From positions 267,510 to 331,509 of the forward strand of contig NZ_SJPV01000010.1 in assembly GCF_007860135.1 (NCBI RefSeq): a stretch of DNA of 64,000 bases, written 5' to 3'. The notes under the pieces were generated by a model. It saw only the letters and a program-made list of their open reading frames with translations, ran no database searches and was not told the DNA's origin. Origin of the DNA: Novipirellula artificiosorum. GTDB lineage: Bacteria > Planctomycetota > Planctomycetia > Pirellulales > Pirellulaceae. Shown here piece after piece: positions 1-8,677 of this stretch. The first letter of the stretch is position 1. The number at the start of each line of letters is the position of its first letter. Position numbers and translations under genes: made by a program.

Positions 1-629
1 AAACCGTCGTTCTTTGCACTCCGCAGCGCCATCAGTTGCCATACGGATACGCTTAAGTCCGAATCGTGGCTGGTCGGAGTGTATCGCCATCCACCTCGAT
101 GCGATTCGGGCTTAGGCTCTTGCTGGGCGGCCAAAATGAGTTGCAATGCTGGGACCAGTGAAGCGTGAATGCGAGTGTTCTGTTGGACGGTCGCTCCCAT
201 CCCGAGCACTTCGGTCAGCATCAAGGTGATGATTCCGTGGCCATACATTCGCGATCCATCCGATTCTCCGAAGTAGCCCTTCGCATCTTGGTGATTCGGC
301 AGCAGGACGAAATCGATCGCTCTTTGCATCGCCTTGCCCAGCGCCGATGCATCACCCGGTTGAGTTCCAATCGACGCCATCGCCATGATCGCCAATGCGG
401 TCATCGCGACATGGTGACTGCGATCGGCAATGGCTCCGTCGTCCCGCTGGCTGGCGGCCAAGTGGTTTGCCCCTTGCTGCACCGCTCGGTCCACTCCATC
501 AGCAATGTACAGCGTGCTGAGGGGTTCTTGAGCCTTGACGGGGGAATGACCGATCCAAAACGCTCTTGCGCAACTCGCAGCGACCACGGATTGAAGGACA
601 TGCCGACGATTGAAGGTTGAATGCGTCAT
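1..629 (-). CDS. Squalene-cyclase/prenyltransferase-repeat protein, exported (3' end outside window)
   Basis: The reverse strand is open from an ATG at 629 to the left edge, so about 209 N-terminal residues are visible and the C-terminus is missing. The N-terminus has a twin arginine (R8, R9) before a short hydrophobic stretch, which suggests Tat or Sec export. The following text (QGANHLAASQRDDGAI, then YGHGIITLMLTEVLGM and GGWRYTP) has the helix-repeat style of the prenyltransferase/squalene oxidase superfamily. Planctomycete members of this superfamily are often non-enzymatic secreted proteins, so no reaction is assigned. The start lies 3 bp after the stop of the DUF4175-like gene, making it the last visible gene of the VWA operon. 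Family confidence is good; the specific function is unknown. Confidence 0.75.
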   Translation of the reverse strand, partial: MTHSTFNRRHVLQSVVAASCARAFWIGHSPVKAQEPLSTLYIADGVDRAVQQGANHLAASQRDDGAIADRSHHVAMTALAIMAMASIGTQPGDASALGKAMQRAIDFVLLPNHQDAKGYFGESDGSRMYGHGIITLMLTEVLGMGATVQQNTRIHASLVPALQLILAAQQEPKPESHRGGWRYTPTSHDSDLSVSVWQLMALRSAKNDG

Positions 630-632
630 GGA

Positions 633-3600
633 TCACTCTTGTGCCGCAGCACGTTGGGCAACGGCCTTGAAATAAGCTTCGATCTGCGATTGATATTCCG
701 GTGGCCCGAGCGAGGCCTCGCTTTCAATCGCATCATCCGTTCGTCGCTCGCGTAGCTGTCCCCATGGAGTTCCTTGACGGTCAACGCCGCGTGCATCCAG
801 CATACCACTGTCGCCAGCGATCGTGGTCGATGTCGACCGCGTGGTTGGGTCGGGCAATGGTGAGGATTGCCGAGCGGCATTGGAGTCGCGGTCCTGTGCT
901 GACGATAGGGAGGAGGCGTCGATCTGACGCTGACGCTCTCGGGCCAGTTGTTGATTCTGTTGATTCATCGCGGAGGCAAGCGTCTGCGATTTGTCTGCAG
1001 CGCTGGGTTGCTGGCCGGGCTGTCCCTCGCCGGACGAGTCACCTTGTTGACTCGATTGGCCGTTTTGAGCTTGCTGCGGCTGGCCGTTTTGAGAGTTGTC
1101 CGCTTGCGAGTTTTGAGCAAACAGGGATCGGTCGAGATCATCGAGCGTTTCTGCCAATTGTCGGGCCCGCTGTTGGAGAGTGTCGTCGGATGATGTCTTC
1201 ATGCCTTGGGCGGCGTCTTGAGATTGAGCCTCGGTCGGCGATCCCATCGCCGACAATTGATCGGCCTCTGCTTGCAATTTTTGGGTTGTTTCCGCGATCT
1301 GTCGATCGGCGATCGGCGATGCTTCGGCATCCTGCGCTGCCGCAGCGATGCTCGCCTCGGCCTTTTCGGAGCTTGCCACCGCGTTGGTCTTGACCGACTC
1401 AGCCGCTTGTCTCAACCTTTGCTGCATTTCAGGCTTCTCGAGTCTTCCCTCGTGTCGCGCCGCCCGGGCTAGCTGCTCCGTTACCGCTTCGGTTTGTTCG
1501 GTAATGAAGGCTTGCTGCTGCTGTGCGGATGTGGCCGATGGAGTACTCACGCGAAAGGAATCAATGTCTTCTGCTTGCGTGGCAATTGTGGCGATCTCAT
1601 CCTGAATCTCTGCCAACTCTTCCTCAACCTGATCCACTAATCTGGCCGCCACTTCTGCCGGTGGGTTCTCGCTCGGTAGCGGCTCAATCCGCTGCTGTTC
1701 GATCTCGCGTTTGCGACGATCAGCATCGAGCTGCATTTGTTTTGCGAAGTCTTGCGATTCTCTTGCTGCCTGTTCTGCGTCTTCTGCTTGTTGCAGTCGC
1801 TGGTTCGCACGAACGAGTTCGTCCCGATGCCATGGGTTATCGCTATTCTTTTCGAGTTGCTTTTGCGAGTTTTGGATGCTTTGTTTCGCTTCACGCTGCT
1901 CACGTTGTGTGTCGCTGATACGTCGTCTTGCATCATTCTGATGTCGCGACCACCGGCTGGCTTCGTTTTGGGCTTCACGACTGCGTTGGTTGCGAGACTC
2001 CGTTTGTACTTGTTTGGCATCGCGTTCGGCGCGATCCCGAGCCTCCGGACGCTCGTGAACAGGCTCCGCCGCAGATTCTTGTGCCTGTTCTTTAATACCG
2101 GCCATCGTTTCCCTGGTGGCATCAATCGCATCACTTGCTTCCAGCGCTGCCTGCTCGATCTCGGACAGCAGCCGATCCCCCGACGTTTCACGTCGCATCG
2201 TTTGCGTGGTTTGTTGAAGCGTTTCTCTGGCATCGATCACTCGTCGGCGAAGTGCGTCCTGCTTGGCCATTGCTGTCGCTCGATCCGCGCGATTGAGCAG
2301 TGCATCTTGAACGGTGCCAAGCCGAGAGGCGAGTGCCTCGAGTCGTTGCTGCATCCGCGTTTTTCGCTCTCGCAGTAGTGGATCCGATTTCTCAAATTCA
2401 TTGTTGAGCGTTTTCTCTTGTTGTGCTGCGTTGCCGAGGGTTCTGGCGGCATTTTGGACAGCCTGCTCGGCGATTCCTGATAACTCTTCCTGCATCGGCA
2501 CATTGCGTTTGAGTTCATCCTCGAGTCGCTTGAGCAGTTCCTCCGGCGAGCTACTGGCCGTTTTGGCCATCGCCTCTGCTTGGTCGAACTTCTGTTGCAA
2601 CTCCTGATCACTCTGCAATGCATCGGCCGCTTCTCGGATTGTTTGACGAGACCGCGTAACATCTTCGCCAGCATCGGCACGTTCGAAATGTTCTGCCGTC
2701 TGCTCCAATGATCGCTTCAGTTGTTCGAGTGCGGCGGAGGCCTTGTCCAGATTCTGATGACGCTGTGTGTCTTGTGGTGATTGCTGTGCCGCTGCCATGC
2801 TTTGCTCGGCTTGTTGAAGAGCGTCACCGATTTGTGCCGATGCGGCATCCGCGTCGCGAGCGAGTTCCCGTTCGGAGGTTTCGGTCATGTCTGTGCGGTT
2901 GGCTCGGTCGGCAAGCGCCTGCATCGTTTCGGCAGCAGCTTGCTCGGCGGCCTGCTGTTCACTGGAAAGCTGCTGCACCGTCTGTGGCGAATCGTCTGGC
3001 CGGTCGTCGGTGCGTTGCTTGGCTTCGGCTGCCTGTTCGGCGGCACGGCGAGCTTGTTCGGCGAGCGTCGGAACGTACCGCATGATCGTATCACGAGCGT
3101 TGACGGCCGCCGGTTCCAAGTCCTTGACGGCTTCGGCCAAATCATCCGCAATGGTGTTGAGCCAGAGTTCGGCGGAAAGCGGGGGGTCTCCCGACCATCG
3201 ACGCTGCGTGATTTGATGGTTTGCCTGGTTGTAAGCGCCACTGTTACGAATGCGATTGACCGCTTCTGCCAAGGATGGATCGACGCCATTGTGCCGCATC
3301 CGCTGCGATCCATCTTCTAGCCCAATACGAATCCGTTCGATCCAATGCGGATGTTCGATGCGTGCGTCCGCGTAAGCCGCTAAACGCCGTTCCGCTGCGA
3401 GCAGCAGGCTCAATTCATCGTGCCATATTTTTGCATCATGAACGCTCTGTATTAAGGCGAACGCCTTGGCAAGTTCGTCGTGAATCGGAGCCAAAGCATT
3501 CCCGCGATAATCGACAAACCCGTTCTCGTTCACATTCTTCAATGCGCGTTGCATCAATTCGCTATCGGCAGCATACGGGAGATCAACATTGGGTCGCGAC

Positions 3601-6284
3601 CGATGCAGTCTCTCATTCTGCTCAAGCCGACTAAGGTAATCCGTGAGCTGAAATTGATACAACTCGCGTTCCTGATTCGCTTTTCGAGAGAGAACTGCAA
3701 TTTGCTCGGCATCGTCAGACAACTTGATTTGATCGCTTGCCGACATCGATTCTCTCCCGGCCTCATTGAATCGATTGACCAAGTCGCGTGTGGAGGCAAT
3801 CTGCCGGTTGACATCGCGGATCTCGTTGCGAAGCCTTGATGACAAGTCGCCATCAATGATGCTGTCGTCGCGACGATCTTCCAATTGCTCGAGGAAATCT
3901 TTCACCAGAGCTCGTAGGTTTTCGTCGCCGGGCGGGTTGCTTAAAGCGTGGCGAAACTGGATCTGCCACGAATCGGAGTGATCGAACCACGTACCGAGCC
4001 GATCCAAAGTAAAATCGGGTAATTCCTCACGATATTGATCGATGAAGCGATCGATCGATTCAAGTCGAGCTTGAGCCAATTTGACGTATCGAGGAAGACG
4101 TTTCGTCGAAATGGAGGTTTCATCATCGACGATTGGCAATAGACTCTGGTACAACGACGCAACGTCGGTGAGTGTGCCCACAGCGACTTGCTGGGCTAAC
4201 AGATAGCGAGCGAGATTCTCGAGCCGAGTCAACTCGTTACTGATTCGTTTCGGTTGTCCTGCAAGATCAGTCCGCCGCTTCTCGGAACGCTCGTCCGACT
4301 GTGACGCTTCTTGTTTCGATTGGAACGTCGCCAACCTGAATTTTGATTCCAAATCGATCACGGCACGACCGAGGAGTTCCAGATTGGTGGCTTCTGCATC
4401 ATGGACGCTGCCAAGAAGTGCGGTTTTCAAATTGCCCAGTAGAGCCTCTTTACTTTGTCTCCACTGGTCGAATGGCTTGGCGTCGGTTTCCCCGTCGATC
4501 AACGCGTCCTTGGTTGGTTGTCGACCAGACGGCAGCAACCCTTGCGAAGCAAGCTGTTTCCCGCTGTTGGCCCATGCGATTGTCTGCTTGACAAGGTCAT
4601 GTAGCGCATCAACTCGTGCATGACGATCTTTGTCAAAGGTCTCGTCGAGAATCAGAATCTGAACTAAGCTCGAGACGCCGCGTTGGCCACGGCGATCCAT
4701 TGCGGCAAGACGAAATTGAATCAAATCGCCATGTTTGAATTTCTCCGATTCTTGAATCGGATCGTCACGATGCAACAGGTCCCATTTCCACTCGACCGTC
4801 AATGCCATCGCTGCCTCGCTCACTGCAAGTCGCTGTTCTGTAAACAGCCCCGCGTTGACCGAGTATTCTTGTTGAACTTGATCGATCGGTACGTCGTCCT
4901 GAACCGACGCAGCAAACGTTAATACATCAAGAGGCGACACCAGCATTGTTGATGGGGTTGGCTCCTTCCATCGCACGATCGGGGGCGAGTCCATGACGGG
5001 GGTGATCGTGTATTGAGGGCTAAAGGGGTTGTCGAGTTCCGATTCGATACTGATAGCATCCACTTGGTACTGCGCCGGCGTCTTGATGGGCAGTGAGCCC
5101 GTAAACGTTTGATTGGACGAGTCGAGGGATTCCAACTCGACGATCACGCCTCGGTTTCCAAATCGAAAGCTCGCATCACGAACAGGCTGATCAAAATGGA
5201 CGGTCAGATGGGCTGTCGTTCCCGCGAGTGATTTCAGGTCACCGTGCTCACTTGTCTCTAGTACATCTTCGATCTTAGTGTACGAAGGAAACTCATACCG
5301 TTTTTCAAATCGTGTCACTCGAGGCCGAGGCAGTGGCTTGAGCGTATGCCACAAGGTCACGGCATCACCAGCGAGCACACGATAGCGAACTTCGCTGGAG
5401 CCGACTCCAACATTCGCGGCGAACTGGGCGTTTCGGTTCGAGTTACCTTCCGTTTCCGTGGCACCTTGTTCGCGATTCTGGGTCGATGCGTCCGTTGTCG
5501 AAGTGATCGATCGAAGACGCGATTGGCGGGACAACATGGGAGCATCGAAGGAATCGTCCTCAGTCTCCCACTGCAACGTTACCTCATTTGTTGTTCTGCC
5601 ACCAATCTGAACGACGATTGCAACGGCATCACCTTGGGCCACATAGCGACTCGGTGGCGAGGGCTCGAGGATCGTGACTCGCGTTTGCGAGGCACGCTCG
5701 ATCGCAGCGATCGGCAATGCGGCGCGAGCCAAGCGACGGCTGAATTGCAGCGACGGCACCGACATTAGTAGAAAACAGACAGCGAACACGCCGCCGCCAA
5801 CCAAGAGCCATCGTCGAACGAGCTGCATCGGCAACAGCTTCTTGATATCCAGCAGCAATAACCGCCGTGCCACGATGGATTGCAATCGATCTCGCAGTTG
5901 GGCCGACCCATTTGCGAACTGCGGATCCGCCAACTCGACGGCAGACAACAAGTCATCGCGCACGCGTGGCTCCGTTGCTTCGAATTGCCTCGCCAGGTCA
6001 CTTGGACTAGGACGCCGCAAGTAGCGAAGTCCGAAAAACCATAGCATGGTGGCGGTGAAAGCATACGCAGCAAGGCTCAACAGAAATCGAGCATAACCAG
6101 GAACCAACCACAGGTAATCGCACAAGGCCACAACGAGGATGGAAGAAAAAAACGCGAGAACCGCGACTGCGAAGCATCGAATTGCGACCAACCATCGCCG
6201 GCGCCTTGCAAATTCATCAAGCGTATCTGCCGTGATCGGATCCAGATCGGTGTGATCATCAATGAGACGTTCTACGGTTGACAT
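633..6284 (-). CDS. Giant DUF4175-like membrane protein with long coiled coil
   Basis: This gene encodes 1883 residues from the ATG at 6284. An in-frame ATG at 6353 would overlap the upstream gene by 64 bp; 6284 leaves a 5-bp gap and is preferred. Two hydrophobic segments lie near residues 30-55 and 63-85 and a third near 165-190, followed by a roughly 400-residue extracytoplasmic part that looks beta-rich. From about residue 550 the protein is mostly helical, and between about 1050 and 1750 it is extremely rich in Gln, Ala, Glu and Arg, a long coiled coil with repeated QQAAEQAAAE-like text. The C-terminus is low complexity (Gln, Ser, Asn). It resembles the DUF4175 family found in alphaproteobacteria and planctomycetes, whose biochemistry is unknown. 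It is cotranscribed with DUF58 and VWA proteins, so a structural or scaffold role in an envelope complex is inferred. Confidence 0.8.
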   Translation of the reverse strand: MSTVERLIDDHTDLDPITADTLDEFARRRRWLVAIRCFAVAVLAFFSSILVVALCDYLWLVPGYARFLLSLAAYAFTATMLWFFGLRYLRRPSPSDLARQFEATEPRVRDDLLSAVELADPQFANGSAQLRDRLQSIVARRLLLLDIKKLLPMQLVRRWLLVGGGVFAVCFLLMSVPSLQFSRRLARAALPIAAIERASQTRVTILEPSPPSRYVAQGDAVAIVVQIGGRTTNEVTLQWETEDDSFDAPMLSRQSRLRSITSTTDASTQNREQGATETEGNSNRNAQFAANVGVGSSEVRYRVLAGDAVTLWHTLKPLPRPRVTRFEKRYEFPSYTKIEDVLETSEHGDLKSLAGTTAHLTVHFDQPVRDASFRFGNRGVIVELESLDSSNQTFTGSLPIKTPAQYQVDAISIESELDNPFSPQYTITPVMDSPPIVRWKEPTPSTMLVSPLDVLTFAASVQDDVPIDQVQQEYSVNAGLFTEQRLAVSEAAMALTVEWKWDLLHRDDPIQESEKFKHGDLIQFRLAAMDRRGQRGVSSLVQILILDETFDKDRHARVDALHDLVKQTIAWANSGKQLASQGLLPSGRQPTKDALIDGETDAKPFDQWRQSKEALLGNLKTALLGSVHDAEATNLELLGRAVIDLESKFRLATFQSKQEASQSDERSEKRRTDLAGQPKRISNELTRLENLARYLLAQQVAVGTLTDVASLYQSLLPIVDDETSISTKRLPRYVKLAQARLESIDRFIDQYREELPDFTLDRLGTWFDHSDSWQIQFRHALSNPPGDENLRALVKDFLEQLEDRRDDSIIDGDLSSRLRNEIRDVNRQIASTRDLVNRFNEAGRESMSASDQIKLSDDAEQIAVLSRKANQERELYQFQLTDYLSRLEQNERLHRSRPNVDLPYAADSELMQRALKNVNENGFVDYRGNALAPIHDELAKAFALIQSVHDAKIWHDELSLLLAAERRLAAYADARIEHPHWIERIRIGLEDGSQRMRHNGVDPSLAEAVNRIRNSGAYNQANHQITQRRWSGDPPLSAELWLNTIADDLAEAVKDLEPAAVNARDTIMRYVPTLAEQARRAAEQAAEAKQRTDDRPDDSPQTVQQLSSEQQAAEQAAAETMQALADRANRTDMTETSERELARDADAASAQIGDALQQAEQSMAAAQQSPQDTQRHQNLDKASAALEQLKRSLEQTAEHFERADAGEDVTRSRQTIREAADALQSDQELQQKFDQAEAMAKTASSSPEELLKRLEDELKRNVPMQEELSGIAEQAVQNAARTLGNAAQQEKTLNNEFEKSDPLLRERKTRMQQRLEALASRLGTVQDALLNRADRATAMAKQDALRRRVIDARETLQQTTQTMRRETSGDRLLSEIEQAALEASDAIDATRETMAGIKEQAQESAAEPVHERPEARDRAERDAKQVQTESRNQRSREAQNEASRWSRHQNDARRRISDTQREQREAKQSIQNSQKQLEKNSDNPWHRDELVRANQRLQQAEDAEQAARESQDFAKQMQLDADRRKREIEQQRIEPLPSENPPAEVAARLVDQVEEELAEIQDEIATIATQAEDIDSFRVSTPSATSAQQQQAFITEQTEAVTEQLARAARHEGRLEKPEMQQRLRQAAESVKTNAVASSEKAEASIAAAAQDAEASPIADRQIAETTQKLQAEADQLSAMGSPTEAQSQDAAQGMKTSSDDTLQQRARQLAETLDDLDRSLFAQNSQADNSQNGQPQQAQNGQSSQQGDSSGEGQPGQQPSAADKSQTLASAMNQQNQQLARERQRQIDASSLSSAQDRDSNAARQSSPLPDPTTRSTSTTIAGDSGMLDARGVDRQGTPWGQLRERRTDDAIESEASLGPPEYQSQIEAYFKAVAQRAAAQE

Positions 6285-6289
6285 CTTGG

Positions 6290-8677
6290 TTAAACTAACC
6301 CCACCCGTTTGCGTAATAGCCATTCCATCGTCAACAGGGATACGATCAGCCAAAACCAGTAAAAAGATTGCCAGACCAAAATATCGGATTCGACAATGGA
6401 ACCGCTCGAAAGCGGCTTGAGGCGATCGAGCAACTCCTCCGCCGAGGATTCATGGAAGTACTGGCCGTTGCCCCTTTCGGCGATTTGCATCAGCGAGTTT
6501 CGATCAAGGCTAACGCGAGTCAACTCGCGAGTGTCAGCCGTGCCGACCCAAATCGGAGCGGATGCTTGCAGGGCGGTGGAGTCAAAGCCGCTCGCGCGAA
6601 TGCGGATTTCATACTCACCTGCTTGCAGTGGCCCGGTCTGACCTTGGTACGTTCCACGCGATGGGTTGTCGCTGACCAAGGGGACGGTCATCACGATCTG
6701 CTCACCAGAAATCAACAAGGCATCAACCGTCGAATCGCCCATCGGTTTGCCTGCGGGGTCTTGCAAACGCACTCGGATCGTTGACGATTCCCCTGTTCCA
6801 TATTCAACCTTGTCGGTCCCAAGAGCCACAAAAGCATCGCTGGCAGAGTAGGGAGGCTGCATCACCGCGGCGAATAATTGGTTCCAAAACCTGGCGTGCA
6901 ATTGGTCCGCTACCTTGTATCGCCACCGCCACGTTTGGTCCGAGGAGAGGTAGACAACTCGTCCGGCTCCGAACAACCGCGTGACCAACCAGGGCGAGGG
7001 CGAGTTGTCGGAAAGAATCACGCTGGCCCAAACTTCGGCACCCGCCTGAGCCCTCACGGGTGTAGCGTATTGTGGCGCCGGCAAATGATCCCACAAGGTT
7101 GACGCCTCGAAAGGTGAATTGACAAGGTTGAGCACGGGGCTCTCGATCCCGACGCCGGTTGGAACGACCTTTGTCGCACGTCGTGTCGCAGGACCAAGTT
7201 CAAAATTGACGGGAATCAGGTCCTGCAACTTCGTTTGTGCCAATTCTCGTACTCGGCCATATCGACCATCGATGATCACCAACCCACCACCGCGTGTGAC
7301 AAATTGCCGGATCAAGTCTACGTCTGCATCACGGACTTGATCGGTCGGCAGCTCACCCAACACAATCGCGTCATAAGCCGAGATCGCTTCGATCGTCGAC
7401 GGGAACTCGCCGGCACCTTCGCCTCGGTTGAGCGTGGGCGTATCCGTCCCCGGTCCAAAAATCAACGTATCCACTTTCCAAGCAGGATCGCGTTCGAACA
7501 GGTTGCGAATGTAACGGATTTCCCAACGACTTGACCCGTCGAGAATCAACAAACGACGGTCACGCGTTGACGCCGCAACGCGAAACGCCATCGCGTTGTT
7601 CTTGGAGAGGATCTGCGGGCTGCTTTCCGGCCCCACAACGAGCCGTGGGCTTACACCCGCCGCATCGACGATCGCTCGCAAGTCCAACGGGACCGCACCA
7701 CGACTGACGCCGCGAGGCACATCCCCTCTCGCTGCCTTGACGAGCGGTTCAACATCCAGTGTAAACGGCACTTCCTGGTCACCGTCCACATCCGGTGTGA
7801 TCTGTTGCGACCAAACGACCTCCCCTAAGTGTTCAATTCGAATATCAAGGGGCTTACCGGAGAGCCCAACGTGTTTGACGAGGATGTGTCCCGCCAACTG
7901 CCCGTCGGCAGCCACCGAATCAGGCCGGATCACTTGAGCGATTCCTGCGTCAGCGGGTTCATCTTCGGATCCCATCCCCAACGTCATGACCTGCATCTGA
8001 CTCGACGCCAAACGCTGTGCTGCATCGCTTGGCGACGCTCCCGTATTGTGGCGGCCATCACTGATGATCACGATGGCGGATTGCACAACGGATGGATCGG
8101 AGCGATTGGCGTCTCGATTGATCTTTCTCGACGAAGACTCAAGTGGGGAAGCCAGATTCGTACGGGTTCCGGAAGCGTTAAGACTGATCGCCGATTCCAA
8201 CGGTTCGCGATCCATCATGGTCGACCAAACCGATGCAACACGCGACTCGTCGAACGTGACCAGTTCGACGTCGTGTGTTCGCCTCAGTGCTTCGACCAAA
8301 CCAGGGTACTGCTCATTGCCAACCAACAACCGGATCGCCCGATCCAGCCGCGAAGGTGAAGACGCGGTTGCAACGCTGTCGGTCACCGACATGCTCTCGG
8401 AGGTGTCGATGGCAAAAACCACTTTTCCCAATGTTCCAACAATCTGGCGCCGGTGCCAAATTGGACCTGTCAGAATGAAGATCACCAAGGCAACCGCAGC
8501 CCCTCGCAACGCAGGCAATAGATAGGAATGGGGGGCAGCGAGGTGGCGCGTTTCGCGTAGGTAGAACGCCATCACGGCGGCTGCAGCAAGAAGTGCGACG
8601 CAAACGACTCCCGCGACAGGCAGGTCACCAGCAAACCGAAGCGATCCGAGCGGCAACGGGAAAAATAGCAAGATCAT
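6290..8677 (-). CDS. Membrane-anchored VWA-domain protein with glutamine-amidotransferase-like segment
   Basis: This 795-residue protein has two N-terminal membrane segments (about 20-40 and 55-72), a von Willebrand A domain beginning at about residue 87 and a C-terminal membrane helix just before the end. The metal-ion-dependent adhesion site is visible as DTSES (D91) with a later VIISDGRHNTG motif. The middle region (for example GGGLVIIDGRYGR) resembles the class I glutamine amidotransferase-like fold often found between VWA and C-terminal domains in this family, without a clear catalytic triad. The ATG overlaps the upstream stop as ATGA (8674-8677), which implies translational coupling. 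It probably assembles with the neighbouring BatA-like protein in the membrane; the ligand is unknown. Confidence 0.85.
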   Translation of the reverse strand: MILLFFPLPLGSLRFAGDLPVAGVVCVALLAAAAVMAFYLRETRHLAAPHSYLLPALRGAAVALVIFILTGPIWHRRQIVGTLGKVVFAIDTSESMSVTDSVATASSPSRLDRAIRLLVGNEQYPGLVEALRRTHDVELVTFDESRVASVWSTMMDREPLESAISLNASGTRTNLASPLESSSRKINRDANRSDPSVVQSAIVIISDGRHNTGASPSDAAQRLASSQMQVMTLGMGSEDEPADAGIAQVIRPDSVAADGQLAGHILVKHVGLSGKPLDIRIEHLGEVVWSQQITPDVDGDQEVPFTLDVEPLVKAARGDVPRGVSRGAVPLDLRAIVDAAGVSPRLVVGPESSPQILSKNNAMAFRVAASTRDRRLLILDGSSRWEIRYIRNLFERDPAWKVDTLIFGPGTDTPTLNRGEGAGEFPSTIEAISAYDAIVLGELPTDQVRDADVDLIRQFVTRGGGLVIIDGRYGRVRELAQTKLQDLIPVNFELGPATRRATKVVPTGVGIESPVLNLVNSPFEASTLWDHLPAPQYATPVRAQAGAEVWASVILSDNSPSPWLVTRLFGAGRVVYLSSDQTWRWRYKVADQLHARFWNQLFAAVMQPPYSASDAFVALGTDKVEYGTGESSTIRVRLQDPAGKPMGDSTVDALLISGEQIVMTVPLVSDNPSRGTYQGQTGPLQAGEYEIRIRASGFDSTALQASAPIWVGTADTRELTRVSLDRNSLMQIAERGNGQYFHESSAEELLDRLKPLSSGSIVESDILVWQSFYWFWLIVSLLTMEWLLRKRVGLV

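Noticed and set aside
1637..2233. 198-residue reverse frame inside the giant gene
   Set aside because: It is a shifted frame of the Gln/Arg-rich coiled-coil region; the codons of the long frame explain it.
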